Virus record (IMG/VR): IMGVR_UViG_3300028581_000001
Span: 1-64,000 of that record
Direction: 5' to 3' (one strand)
Source: a virus
Length of the DNA stretch: 64,000 nt
Shown: one piece after another, positions 55,453 to 64,000 of the stretch
Layout of the letters: the number at the start of each line of letters is the position of its first letter
How positions within the stretch are numbered: position 1 is the first letter of the stretch
The notes under the pieces: generated by a model
Told to the model about the DNA's origin: nothing
Database searches by the model: none
Seen by the model: the letters and a program-made list of their open reading frames with translations, nothing else
Translations under genes and position numbers: made by a program

Positions 55453-57159
55453 TTATATAAATCATTGAACAGAATTTTTAGTTAATTTTATGTCTCAAGT
55501 TGAAAAATCTATTTTAACAAAGAACTCTTGTCATTTCTTTCAGAATTTATTCTTTGCTATTGAAAGTTTTATTTCATTTGAATCCTCATATAAAATAAAT
55601 ATCACATCACTAGATTGAAATAAATCTCAAGATCATTTCAACATAACTTTATTTCATTCTTTCTCTCTAGAGTCGTTGTTAACTTGTGATAGACTGAAGA
55701 CTACACAGTTATTTCTAATGGCCATCTTCTGTATTTCTCCTGCAAGAGTTGACATCTTCTCGTAAGATGATACTGCAGGACAAGTAAATCATTGTATGAA
55801 GTCTATAAATACTATATCAAACTTTTCCATTTCAGTTGTTTTAATAATTCAATCTAGTGTAGAAATATTATCATACAGATATAAATTTTTAAAATCATCT
55901 CTGTTAATCTTGATCTCTCATTTAAGAATTGAATTGAAATGTTTTTTGTAATATGCCTTAGCAATATATCAAAGAAGCAATCATGTGTCAACTTCTATTG
56001 AGAAGTATCAAACTTTTTTTCCTGCTTTAACAAAATGATTTACATATTCATAACTGAATTGTGATTTTCATGTGTTAGAGAATCATCCGATAGTATAAAC
56101 CTTTCATTCAATAATTCATTGAGTTTCTTTATCAAGTAATTCAAATGGGCCTTTCTGTCACATTTGTCATCTAGCTTGAAAAATACTTTTAATACTTTCA
56201 AACTTTGCAAATGCAAGATCAATGTTCTTTGGTTCTTTGGTTCTATCTTGCTCAATACATTCTAGAACTTCTGCTCATATTCAACTAGATACAATTAGTT
56301 CATTGATATCTTTAACTTCATATGGTGCAAGATCGAATACAGAAAACTTAATGTCTTTAAGATTTTCTAATATAGCTTTACCTGCTTCATCATTATCAGG
56401 TATAAGAATAATCTCATATCACTTTTTATAGAATGCTCTCACTACATCTTGTCATTCATTTGCTGACTTAAGGCCAATAACATTTACTCAAAATTGAGCA
56501 AGTGATAAGAAATCAAACATTCATTCTACTACATAAACCTTTTTAACTTCCTTATTCATTGTAGTTAGAAAGCATCACTTAGAGTTTGTTCACTTTTCTA
56601 TCATGAATTTTTTCTCTGTAATGGATCTATTCTGAATTGATATTATTCAATTTACATCATATAATGAGCAAGAAACGTATCATTGATTATTTTTGATATA
56701 AGTATCGACTTTCGTATAATCTATTCACCTACCCCTACAGAATTCAATCTGGTCATCATTTAAATTTGGAAGTGAATTCCATTTATCAAAAACTTTTTTC
56801 TTGACATCTAAAGGAATTTCCATATTATGTTGTTTGTTAGTTAGTAAATTAGTTTGAAGATCCCTTTTGGTCAGGGGATCTTTTTGTTCATCTTGAAGAT
56901 TGAACGTGTCCTTAAACCGAATTACTGCTTCTCATTTGTCTAATCCATTGTACTTCATGATGAATGATAGTCTGTCTCAGAATGCTCTCTTACCAGAGAA
57001 ATCAGATATAATATTAAGATTTGTATCTGCTTTCCATCAATCAGTTGGTTGTCAATGCTCGAATAAATTTAAAGTGTGTCCTGATACAGAGTATCTAATT
57101 CATACTGATCTCAGTATGTCTTCTAGTTTTATAGAATTGATTTGTTCAAAAATATTCAT
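55453..57159 (-). CDS. Primase-helicase (Toprim + DnaB-like RecA domain)
   Basis: 568 residues. N-terminal primase-like domain (LEDILRSVGIRYSVSG, GWKADTNLNIISDFSGKRAF) without the usual zinc cysteines; Toprim motifs KVYVVEGMFDFLSL (Glu about 212) and ILIPDNDEAGKA (about 255); helicase Walker A IGGFSNTGKSQ (358-365), FSIEVD, Walker B FDIVFIDFIQGF (Asp about 453), LSQVNN. T7 gp4 / Twinkle-like architecture. ATG 57159 chosen because the frame is open and domain-like from there. Central replisome protein. Confidence 0.9.
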
Positions 57160-57184
57160 TAGTTTTCTCAAATAAAAAAATAAA

Positions 57185-58030
57185 TTAATTAGGACTATAT
57201 GGTTCTGTAGATCTTGTAATCCATTTACGAAGTCTAGCTTTTAGATTATAAATTTCATTATCTTTTTTCTCTCAATAGTATGCAATGAATTTATCTAGTT
57301 CATTCATAACAACTTCAGTTCAAGTAAAATTTCAATCTCTATCTTTTTTAAATCTATCAGGATATTTTTCTAAAAAAAAGTCTATCATCCAATCATATAT
57401 GTTTTTTAACTGTTGTAATGTAAATGATTGTTTTATATTTGCTTCTTCTAAAATGTCGCAAAGTTTCTTTGTTCATCTTTTTTCTCACATAAAAGAATAA
57501 ATTTCTTCTCTTGTTGGTATAATTAAAACTTCTAGCACATCACTTTTCTTTTTTTTCTTAGCCCTTATAGGTAGCATGTTACCAGTAGTATTATAGTCAT
57601 GTATATTATTATTTATATGAGATATATTATTATATATATCTGTAGTATTATTACTGTCGTTCTCACCGACTACGTCGTTCACATCGACTTCACTCACAAC
57701 TTCTCACTCAGTATCGTCTATGTAATCAAGAATTTGTACTTGATATAAATTTACAAAACATTCAGTTTTACTCTTCCATCTTTTATATTTTTTAATTATT
57801 TTTAAAGATTCTAATTCTTTTATTCATTTCATTATAGAATCTCTTCAACATTTATTTTTTTCTGCTAAATCCTGAATTGCTATTTCAGCTACTCAATTTT
57901 TATTTGCATAAAAACATAATGTTATGTAAACGCATTTTGCATATATATTCATATCTTCTAAAAAATCTTTATTAGGAACTGTCATAAAAGTAGTTGGTGC
58001 AAATTTAATTTGCGATTTATTATTATTCAT
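57185..58030 (-). CDS. Winged-helix replication initiator-like protein
   Basis: 281 residues. Residues about 30-95 form a wHTH typical of phage replication organisers: YITLCFYANKNGVAEIAIQD, LAEKNKCGRDSIMKGIKELE, SLKIIKKYKRW. Then an acidic Asn-rich linker (GENDSNNTTDIYNNISHIN), a basic KKKKKSD patch and a C-terminal helical domain (LQQLKNIYDWMIDFFLEK). Directly upstream of the primase-helicase in the same operon, as DnaD/RepO-type loaders often are. Confidence 0.7.
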
Positions 58031-58047
58031 AATATATTTAATTAATA

Positions 58048-58260
58048 TTAAAGCTGAACTCATTCATAATTTATTTCTTCTCAATCATTATCTACCATTT
58101 TTTTTGTAATCATATATATGTCATCTATTTTTATTATAAATGGTCATATATCTAAAAACTTTTTAGTTTCTAGTTTTTTAAGTATAGTCTCTGTATCTTC
58201 ATGATTCATCTCTAATGGAGAATCATATCATCTTACATGTAAGATTAATTCTAATTTCAT
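58048..58260 (-). CDS. Small hypothetical protein
   Basis: 70 residues, start MKLELILHVRGYDSPLEM, acidic. First gene behind the structured leader at 58290-58394. No family recognised. Confidence 0.7.
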
Positions 58261-58289
58261 AATATAAAAAGTTAAAATAAATAAAATAA

Positions 58290-58394
58290 AAAACCACCTT
58301 CTCTAATGTCGTGTTGAGCAAGTGGTTTTGTATGTTCTTTTTTATCTGGTATATTCTGACCTGAAAACACGACTAATCAAATCAGAATATACCA
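58290..58394 (-). ncRNA. Kissing-loop leader with terminator-like hairpin (attenuator candidate)
   Basis: Hairpin A: AAAACCAC (58290-58297) with GTGGTTTT (58322-58329). Hairpin B: TGGTATATTCTGA (58347-58359) with TCAGAATATACCA (58382-58394), 13 bp. Loop A contains GTCGTGTT (58308-58315) and loop B contains AACACGAC (58366-58373): perfectly complementary over 8 bases. In the minus transcript hairpin A is followed by a U-rich run and lies about 30 bases upstream of the first replication gene. Loop-loop pairing could decide whether hairpin A terminates. Confidence 0.7.
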
Positions 58395-58425
58395 AAACAT
58401 ATAACAAATATTAAAGAACAATTTC

Positions 58426-58453
58426 ATTGTATTCATTTTTTAAATCCTGTCAA
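58426..58453 (-). promoter_or_regulatory. Sigma70-like promoter, leftward
   Basis: On the minus strand TTGACA (58448-58453), 16-base spacer, TACAAT (58426-58431). It would place the start just upstream of the kissing-loop leader and drive the operon 58260-55453. Confidence 0.65.
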
Positions 58454-58487
58454 AACTTTTTTTTAAAAAAGAAAGTTATAATTAAAT

Positions 58488-58517
58488 TTGACAATGTTAA
58501 TTAAATTAATATATTAA
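58488..58517 (+). promoter_or_regulatory. Sigma70-like promoter, rightward
   Basis: TTGACA (58488-58493), 17-18-base spacer, ATATTA/TATTAA. Followed by an AACTTATA/TATAAGTT inverted repeat near 58522-58541 that may be an operator. Drives the only plus-strand operon. Confidence 0.6.
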
Positions 58518-58568
58518 GATCAACTTATATAGTTATAAGTTATATTTTATTTAATAACCATATTTCTA

Positions 58569-58850
58569 ATGCTTAGAAAGAATGATATTGCAGAACTCAT
58601 TGCAGGTGAGTTTAGCATGAAAAAATCAGAAGCAAACAAAGTATTGGACTTCGTCATATGATCAATTAAACTTGAATTGATCAAATGAAATGATGTCATT
58701 ATACCTACTTTGTTTACTTTGTCTGTTAAGAATGCAATAGGTAGAACTGTTATAGTTCCATCTACATGAGAAGTATCTGATGCTAAAATATATAAAAAGC
58801 TCAGATGTAAATTCTCTACGAAGTTTAAGAATCAAGTTAAGAATATTTAA
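58569..58850 (+). CDS. HU-like DNA-binding protein
   Basis: 93 residues: RKNDIAELIAGEFSMKKSEA, NKVLDFVIGSIKLELIKGND, VIIPTLFTLSVKNAIGRTVI, then GEVSDAKIYKKLRCKFS. Follows the HU/IHF pattern (helices, arm, final helix). Three TGA codons (ViG, iKG, STG) fall where Gly is expected, notably the KG-ND turn before the arm strand. First gene of the plus operon; may organise phage DNA. Confidence 0.8.
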
Positions 58851-58875
58851 TTTTATTTATTTACTATAATCATTT

Positions 58876-59190
58876 ATGAATGAAGATTTTCAAACATCAC
58901 AGGTACGCAAATATGCTGATGTGATTTACTCATGACTAGAGTCTAAATTGTCTGAAGCAATAATTGATAAGCTTTGACTTCAAGAAACTTATACTGATGA
59001 AGAATGAAAAGAAATGCCAGTTGAGTTCGAATACGCATTTAAAGTATTGAAAGATCAATGATATACTTTGAACCACATCATCAAAGAAGAATGATGAACT
59101 GCTACACTAGTAATAAGATTCTTTAAGATAGATACTGAAGTTACTTATGATATTAAAACTACTTATTCTATTTCTGTAACCAAATCCTAA
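58876..59190 (+). CDS. Hypothetical protein
   Basis: 104 residues, start MNEDFQTSQVRKYADVIYS. Helical first half, beta-rich second half (TATLVIRFFKIDTEVTYDI). TGA glycines throughout. Stop is 1 base from the next start. No family recognised. Confidence 0.7.
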
Positions 59191-59191
59191 T

Positions 59192-59419
59192 ATGTTATAC
59201 TTTATTATTATAGTTATATTTTGATTAGTAATTGGATTACTAATCAAAGTTAATCTAGATTTACAATTAGAAATCAATAGGCTTGAAGATAAGGTATTAG
59301 ACATGTTAGATGAATCAGATGAAATAAATAGAGAACTTAAAAGTAAGACTACTCTACTATATCAAGCTCGTGAGTCAAGAGACTCATGGAAGTCTAAATA
59401 TGAAGAGTTTAAAAAATAA
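59192..59419 (+). CDS. Membrane-anchored coiled-coil protein
   Basis: 75 residues. One N-terminal TM helix (FIIIVIFGLVIGLLI) followed by a charged coiled coil (LEINRLEDKVLDMLDESDE). Topology like an i-spanin or a small membrane scaffold; its location in the DNA-binding operon argues against a pure lysis role. Confidence 0.7.
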
Positions 59420-59442
59420 TTTATTAACTAACCTAACTAACA

Positions 59443-59952
59443 ATGTACGAAGAAACCGTAAATACAGATACGCTATTACTAGACTTATCTGAAATTAAAT
59501 TAAATAGATCTTGAATCATGCAGAGTTTCAAGTTCTGAAAACTAAATCTTACTAAGGATCTTTATTGGGAATTAGTCATAGATATCTTTGATGATATGGA
59601 TCAAATCAATATGGATTATAATTGTGTGTTTGTAAAAGATCCATCGTGATATAATAGATCTCTTAGATGAATTTTAAATGAATTTAGATCACCACAGAAA
59701 TCTTTAGATCCAGATTTATACTATATAGCAAGAGCTAATAAACTTCATAAAGAATATGAAGAAGAATCAAAGCAAATGGAAACAATAGATTTTGTAACTA
59801 AAGTTTCTAAGTATGAAACTAAAGCTAAAACAAATCAAATCAAACTATTTGTATCTAAGGATGTTGCAGAGTTCATTACAAATCATATCCAAGATATGAA
59901 AGATTCTGAATGAAAATCTAAGTATGCATTAATATTCCTTAATAATAATTAA
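59443..59952 (+). CDS. Hypothetical protein
   Basis: 169 residues, start MYEETVNTDTLLLDLSEI. LTKDLYWELVIDIFDDMDQI and a KLHKEYEEESKQMETIDFVT helix. No family recognised. 1 base from the next start. Confidence 0.7.
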
Positions 59953-59953
59953 T

Positions 59954-60145
59954 ATGACTGACATGATTATAGATGATCCATCTATTGATATGAAACCAAC
60001 ACATTCATTTAATGGTCCAACTAATAGACAGGAACGCAGACATCCACATCCATGAATTTCTAAATATAAAATAAATAGATTCCCAAATTCATTCTACGCT
60101 ATGGCCAAACTAATAAGAAAACGAAGAAAGGCTAAGTGATACTAA
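59954..60145 (+). CDS. Small basic protein
   Basis: 63 residues, start MTDMIIDDPSIDMKPTHS, then RQERRHPHPG and C-terminal LIRKRRKAKGY. Strongly basic second half suggests nucleic-acid binding. Last gene of the plus operon. Confidence 0.65.
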
Positions 60146-60149
60146 AATA

Positions 60150-60176
60150 AAACCCCGTAATAATTTACGGGGTTAT
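60150..60176. terminator. Bidirectional terminator between converging operons
   Basis: CCCCGTAA-TAAT-TTACGGGG with A-run on the left and TTATTTTTATT on the right. Ends the plus operon and the minus gene at 60179. Confidence 0.9.
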
Positions 60177-60178
60177 TT

Positions 60179-60505
60179 TTATTCTAAAGTATCTAGATAT
60201 ATTTTGAGTAGAATACAATAGTTTGCTAAGTCAACTAATGAATCTGTAATGGACTCATCTTTTACTTGATTAGCAACTCCTTGAAATTTTCGCTGTAGCA
60301 GGTTTGTAATTCTACTTACCTTATCAGACTGCCTTACAAGTAATCAAGTGGCTACATCCGTAATTCCTAGTACCTCTACGAGCTCAAAATTTTTAAATGC
60401 TACGTCTCAAGAATAGTCTGCATTCTTTTTAACTGCAGTTTCATACATATCATTTGTAATATCTCTAAAGATTTTCAACATTTCTGTTGATTGTAAACTG
60501 TTCAT
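60179..60505 (-). CDS. Nucleotide-modification-associated domain 1 (DUF1599)-like protein
   Basis: 108 residues. NADYSGDVAFKNFELVEVLG, LLVRQSDKVSRITNLL and DESITDSLVDLANYCILL match the family pattern (KNxDYg....F.Nf, r..DKisRl..L, ES..Dtl.DlanY). These small all-alpha proteins occur beside phage base-modification genes. Two ATGs are possible; 60505 keeps the frame. Biochemical role unknown. Confidence 0.7.
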
Positions 60506-60547
60506 AGTTCATAGTTAATAGTAAACTGTAAATTTTTACAGGATGGC

Positions 60548-62041
60548 TTAGAAATCATTCTGAAGTCTTTTAATTTGCATGTCAGCAGTCTTAAATTGAT
60601 TCTCCTGTATTATAACATATCATGGTTCTGATCTGTATCAATTAGTTTTATCGTAAAGACCTTGTCATCAAAGTCAAGTAGTCTTGAACCATATGCACTT
60701 TGGATACTCTTTAAAGTTAAGATGATGTTTATCTCAACTAAAAATAATATTATATCTGGTAAGATCTCAATATAGAACCAGAATCTTCTCTGGTGATAAC
60801 TTATCGAAACTACCATCACCATGTGCTATTATATAATGTATATTTCCTATATCCATTATAGAAATTGTATCACGAAGATACTGAATTTCAATTTCAGATT
60901 TAGAAAGACCACGTTTAATCATTTCATATATCACAAGTCATCATGTCTTTTGTACATCCATGTCCTTTGCTTGTGTCATCCTATCATGATTTCATGGGAT
61001 TCCTGTAAAGTATACCATCTTTCCTGCTTTCTTGATGGCCAATAAGAATTTTTCTAGAATAACTACAATATTCATCATCAAATCAAATCCATATCACCAT
61101 TCCTGCTCTGTACCATAGGCTAATTGTCATGGATGCATTCAATCTTGTGTAAGAGTTTCAGCAAGATCTCCAAAACAATTTATATAAATTAGATCTTCCT
61201 CTGATTTTATGATATCATGTAGTATATAGTCTAGTCTTTCTATGATTTTCTTAGTTCATATCTTACCTATGTGTAGGTCTGATAGGTTATACTGCTTTGA
61301 TTCATAGTTCTTAGGTGGTTCTATCTTGAAATCTATCTCTAATGGCTTATGATTATCTATATATTTCTGTACGAATTCTAGAAACGCCTGATTGCTAGAT
61401 ACAACTTGTAGTGCACTCTTAACTTTAGCTTCATGTGCCTTTTTTAATTTCTGTTTATATTTATTTGAGATATGATCTGAAGTCATCTCATCAATAGTTC
61501 AGTCAAGTTCTTCCTCTCATAAAGAATTAAGTGTAATATCTGACACTACATTTGATCACTTGTTAAGATTCAGTTGATTTTTTAATACTCACCATGCCTT
61601 TCAACTCAATCAATACTTATCCATTATGTTCTGTCCAGTAAGATTATGACCATGATGTGCATAGTCTTTGTAGATTGCATCTATTGTTGATAGTTTGAAT
61701 GGTATTGGCTCGAAGTAATCCTCACCTGTAACTGATTCTGTTACTTTAATTCTAAGAATAACATAAGTTTCTCACTTAACTTTCTTAGTTTCTGGTAATT
61801 CATCTGTGAATAACTCATTCATTCTAGTTATAGAATCTTTTACCTCTGAAATATTTTCTTTTATAAGATCAACTTTCTTTTCAAGTTGTTTTATTATCTG
61901 ATATATCTGAGGTGATTCTAATGTTATCTTAAATTTTTCTTTTACTTTTTGTTTAATGATTTTATTTCTTTCTTGATTTGAGATTTCTCATAAAGAATAA
62001 TACTGCTCTTTGATATAATCTCTGATTGACTTATTGATCAT
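60548..62041 (-). CDS. Calcineurin-like metallophosphoesterase
   Basis: 497 residues. N-terminal 60 residues basic/helical (QERNKIIKQKVKEKFKI), a middle domain, then the phosphoesterase: LSDLHIGKIG (about 253), INCFGDLAE, FTGIPGNHDRMTQ, YIIAHGDGSF and SGDKHHLN. All metal ligands of the family (DxH, GD, GNHD, H, GHxH-like) are present; the Gly of GNHD is TGA. Could be an SbcD/Mre11-like nuclease partner of the ATPase at 12886-14292, or a phage DNA-repair phosphoesterase. Confidence 0.85.
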
Positions 62042-62054
62042 ATGTGTTGTTAGT

Positions 62055-62082
62055 TAAAAAAAACTAGGCTATGCTAGTTTTC
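62055..62082 (-). terminator. Terminator (minus strand)
   Basis: AAACTAG / CTAGTTT stem with a 6-base loop and TTTTTTTT on the minus strand. It overlaps the last codons of the gene at 62074-62250 and separates it from the phosphoesterase gene. Confidence 0.75.
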
Positions 62083-62250
62083 AAGAAATAAATTACTACT
62101 GAGTATTTTGCGTACTCAGCCTTTAACAGAAATAATAACATCAATTACTTGTCATCTATCTTTAGCGATAAGTAATTGTTTATATTTATCTGGATATGTT
62201 GAAAAATTTATAATAAAATTTTCATTATCATCATGGTACATTACTCTCAT
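62074..62250 (-). CDS. Small hypothetical protein
   Basis: 58 residues, start MRVMYHDDNENFIINFST, stop TAG. The DNA near its 3' end also forms CTGAGTA/TACTCAG (62098-62121). No family recognised. Confidence 0.6.
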
Positions 62251-62390
62251 AGAATGATAAGTTTAATTTTATTTTGGATTTCGTTTACTTTTTTATTAAA
62301 TTCTGCCCTTAGTTTTTTGTTAGTAGGAGATCTAAATTTAAATCTTAGCTCCTCTAATTCATTGTTTAGCTCTAATAAGTTTTTGGTCAT
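62241..62390 (-). CDS. Small coiled-coil protein
   Basis: 49 residues, start MTKNLLELNNELEELRFK. Charged and helical. Overlaps downstream start by 10 bases and upstream gene by 53 bases in another frame. Confidence 0.6.
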
Positions 62391-62520
62391 TATTAATTAG
62401 GTTAATAATATTATCTTGTATAATTCTTATTTGCTTTTCAATTTGTTCATTTGTAACATGATCCATTTTAATATCAAATCTAAGATCTTCTATTGAATTG
62501 AATATATGTACTAGAGTCAT
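62338..62520 (-). CDS. Small hypothetical protein
   Basis: 60 residues, start MTLVHIFNSIEDLRFDIK. Helical. One TGA (KQGIRG) near the end extends it into the next gene. The overlap length is unusual, so the end may be an artefact. Confidence 0.5.
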
Positions 62521-62530
62521 AATAATAAAG

Positions 62531-62674
62531 TTATTTATATCTTTGATTTAATTCTTGAATTAAATATGTAATAACAAATGATTTGTTTTTAATAGTGTCA
62601 GTATTCAATACATAACACAAAGATAATACTAAAATTATCGTATAAAGCAAGAATATATTCGTTAAAATTTTCAT
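62531..62674 (-). CDS. Small membrane protein
   Basis: 47 residues with one N-terminal TM helix (LTNIFLLYTIILVLSLCYVL) and a polar tail. Signal-anchor or lipoprotein-like; a spanin-type role is possible next to the holin-like gene at 63696. Confidence 0.6.
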   Translation of the reverse strand: MKILTNIFLLYTIILVLSLCYVLNTDTIKNKSFVITYLIQELNQRYK

Positions 62675-62675
62675 A

Positions 62676-62843
62676 TTATTTATTAAGTTTAGTGATACAT
62701 TTATTATAATATTCCGAAGTTATACATCAGTTAATCAAATCTCTAATTAATAACTTTCTAAATAACATTTCATTCTCCATGTCTATTAAAGCTTTATTAG
62801 TTTTATTTTCAAGCTCAATATATTCTAATTCTTTTTGGTTCAT
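62676..62843 (-). CDS. Small coiled-coil protein
   Basis: 55 residues, start MNQKELEYIELENKTNKA. Helical, two Cys in NGCITSEYYNKCITK. No family recognised. Confidence 0.6.
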
Positions 62844-62995
62844 ACTACTGATGTTAAGATTCTATTATATTCTCTCATAACTGAAACCATAAGCTTTACA
62901 TATTCTTCTTGATTTAAACTTCAATCTCTAAGTCTATTTCTTAATTGAAGTCTTTCAGCTTCAAATAATCTAGAAGCTTCATCATAATATTGCAT
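62825..62995 (-). CDS. Small helical protein
   Basis: 56 residues, start MQYYDEASRLFEAERLQL, stop TAG inside the next gene (19-base overlap). No family recognised. Confidence 0.6.
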
Positions 62996-63005
62996 AGTAA
63001 ATAAG

Positions 63006-63188
63006 TTAAGATCTTTGTTTATATTTTTTTCATTCCATTATCTGTACAAGTTTGCATTGAAATCTTTCAATACACATTAAGCATCATTGAGATTCAATAA
63101 GATCTCATATAGTATAAAACTTCTTTCAAGTCTCTTTATGTATTATAGAGTAGCCATTAAATGTTGGCTCAAGTTTTTTACACATCAT
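63006..63188 (-). CDS. Small Cys-containing protein
   Basis: 60 residues, MMCKKLEPTFNGYSIIHKE, then SQGCLMCIERFQCK. CxxC plus further Cys could bind zinc. Either of two adjacent ATGs may be used. Confidence 0.6.
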
Positions 63189-63199
63189 ATTATTTTAAG

Positions 63200-63688
63200 T
63201 TATAATATAGTTATTGCTCATGAATCTCATTCGTTTGTATAAAAATTTACATCTCAAATTAATCATAAAGCATAATAGTCAAAATTATTAGAGAAAACTC
63301 TAGTAGAATATTTTCAATATTCCCACTTGAATATATCTCAACTTTGCACTGTTGCATTTATATCTAATGATTGTCATACACTATTTCAATTATTTAAATT
63401 ATTAGTAATTCACCAAGACTGTATTAAAGTAGCTCATCTATATTGTCTTATTAAACTACATAGAGGTCAAGGATATGTAACTGGTCAAGATATATTAGTA
63501 TATCAATCAGTATAAACATAAAATGTCATTCTTATTTCTCAAGTAGTATTTATTTGTGCCACATTAATAAGTCATCATCAAGTTCGTGGATTAGTTAATC
63601 AAGACTTAGTTCATATCAACAATGTTCATGGAGTTATTGGTGTCGAATTATTAGATGATGTCATCATCATTGCTATTGGGAATGTCAT
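63200..63688 (-). CDS. Beta-rich, virion-like hypothetical protein
   Basis: 162 residues, start MTFPIAMMMTSSNNSTPI. Many short strands with Gly turns (TNPRTGGGLINVAQINTTG, GEIRMTFYVYTDGYTNISG, LDINATVQSGDIFKWEY). Jelly-roll-like, typical of fibre tips or decoration proteins. The window's left edge also holds fibre genes. Confidence 0.65.
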
Positions 63689-63695
63689 ATTTAAT

Positions 63696-63971
63696 TTATC
63701 ATTTAAATAAAGGGTGTATATAGTTGATTGCAGTTACTATAACTCATACAGTTGCAACAGAAGTTCATATTATCCGAGCTGCTAACTTAAGAGAATCTTT
63801 TTTAACAAATGCTTTCTCTGCATAAGTTCTCCGTTCTTTACTATCTGCATCATGTTTTATCTGCCAGTCTGTAATAAGTTTAGAAATCTTTTCTATTTGG
63901 TGATCTTCATCTATCATGTGTCTATCTAATTTTGCATCAATTTTTTCAAATCATTTGTTTAAAAATTCCAT
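63696..63971 (-). CDS. Holin-like (XhlA/hemolysin-type topology) protein
   Basis: 91 residues: helical charged first two thirds (GFEKIDAKLDRHMIDEDHQI, KHDADSKERRTYAEKAF) and a C-terminal TM helix (LAARIIGTSVATVGVIVTAI). This layout is shared by XhlA-like holin-associated proteins. No enzyme nearby in the window; lysis role inferred. Confidence 0.6.
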
Positions 63972-64000
63972 AGTTATAGATAGTTCAGTAATAAGTTCTG

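Noticed and set aside
1-64000. TGA read as tryptophan (code 4)
   Set aside because: TGG is common at Trp positions, while TGA falls at Gly-X-Y, P-loop, GNHD and DNDGD glycines.
1-64000. tRNA genes, including a suppressor tRNA-Gly(UCA)
   Set aside because: No segment with a T-loop GTTCRANNC and matching acceptor stem was seen; apparent ttcgaa/ttcaaa matches are inside genes.
1-64000. CRISPR arrays or cas genes
   Set aside because: No regularly spaced repeats. The regularly recurring 20-base unit at 1090-1700 is coding repeat of the fibre.

Overview
This window is part of a tailed double-stranded DNA phage genome that uses TGA as a glycine codon (translation table 25, so far known from Absconditabacteria/SR1 and Gracilibacteria). 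The evidence is internal. Two fibre proteins carry collagen-like Gly-X-Y runs in which the glycines are TGA. The glycines of several P-loops, of a GNHD metallophosphatase motif and of a DNDGD polymerase motif are TGA as well. TGG is used separately for Trp, and TAA and TAG still end genes. With the standard code almost every gene shatters into fragments; with TGA=Gly the window resolves into about 77 tightly packed genes, nearly all on the minus strand. The host is therefore most likely a candidate-phylum (CPR/Patescibacteria) bacterium with this code. Neck and tail proteins resembling T7 gp11/gp12 suggest a podovirus-like virion, and a giant single-chain RNA polymerase next to the terminase is the arrangement known from crAss-like phages.

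Layout. 1-3.1 kb: tail-fibre and receptor-binding genes (LamG-like lectin, beta-propeller fibre, small fibre accessories). 3.1-6.3 kb: mostly non-coding, with a purine tract, AT repeats, a GC-richer structured island, strong hairpins, terminators and three small genes. 6.3-24.3 kb: an early/middle block on the minus strand. It holds membrane proteins, a membrane-anchored lysozyme-like protein, many unknown genes, a small NrdD-tail protein, an SMC/Rad50-like ATPase, a Pif1/RecD-like helicase interrupted by an intein, an HslV/proteasome-like peptidase, a PD-(D/E)XK nuclease, a VRR-NUC protein and three HNH endonucleases (one frameshifted). This block, and only this block, carries a repeated promoter-like element: CTTTGTA plus a TTTTATA core flanked by covarying inverted arms. 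24.4-41.2 kb: M15 endolysin, collagen-like fibres, inner virion proteins, tail tube/neck proteins, major capsid protein, scaffold, portal, large terminase, an HU-like protein and a probable small terminase subunit.

41.2-54.6 kb: one uninterrupted 4,461-residue gene with a DPBB-type RNA polymerase active-site motif, probably a virion-delivered RNA polymerase fused to other domains. 54.7-58.3 kb: a structural unknown, a primase-helicase and a winged-helix replication protein. 58.3-58.6 kb: a divergent control region with promoters on both strands and two hairpins whose loops are perfectly complementary over 8 bases. 58.6-60.1 kb: the only plus-strand operon (HU-like protein and four small unknowns), ending in a bidirectional terminator. 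60.2-64 kb: a nucleotide-modification-associated protein, a calcineurin-like phosphoesterase, a chain of tiny overlapping genes, a virion-like protein and a holin-like protein.

A model that fits (inference): the giant polymerase enters with the genome and starts the early block from the hairpin-flanked promoters; the replication operon at 55-58 kb is tuned by the kissing-loop leader; the late block then builds head, tail and fibres. No tRNA gene and no CRISPR array was found, so TGA decoding is presumably supplied by the host. All coordinates come from reading the sequence by hand; start and stop codons were checked to lie in the same frame for every gene listed.
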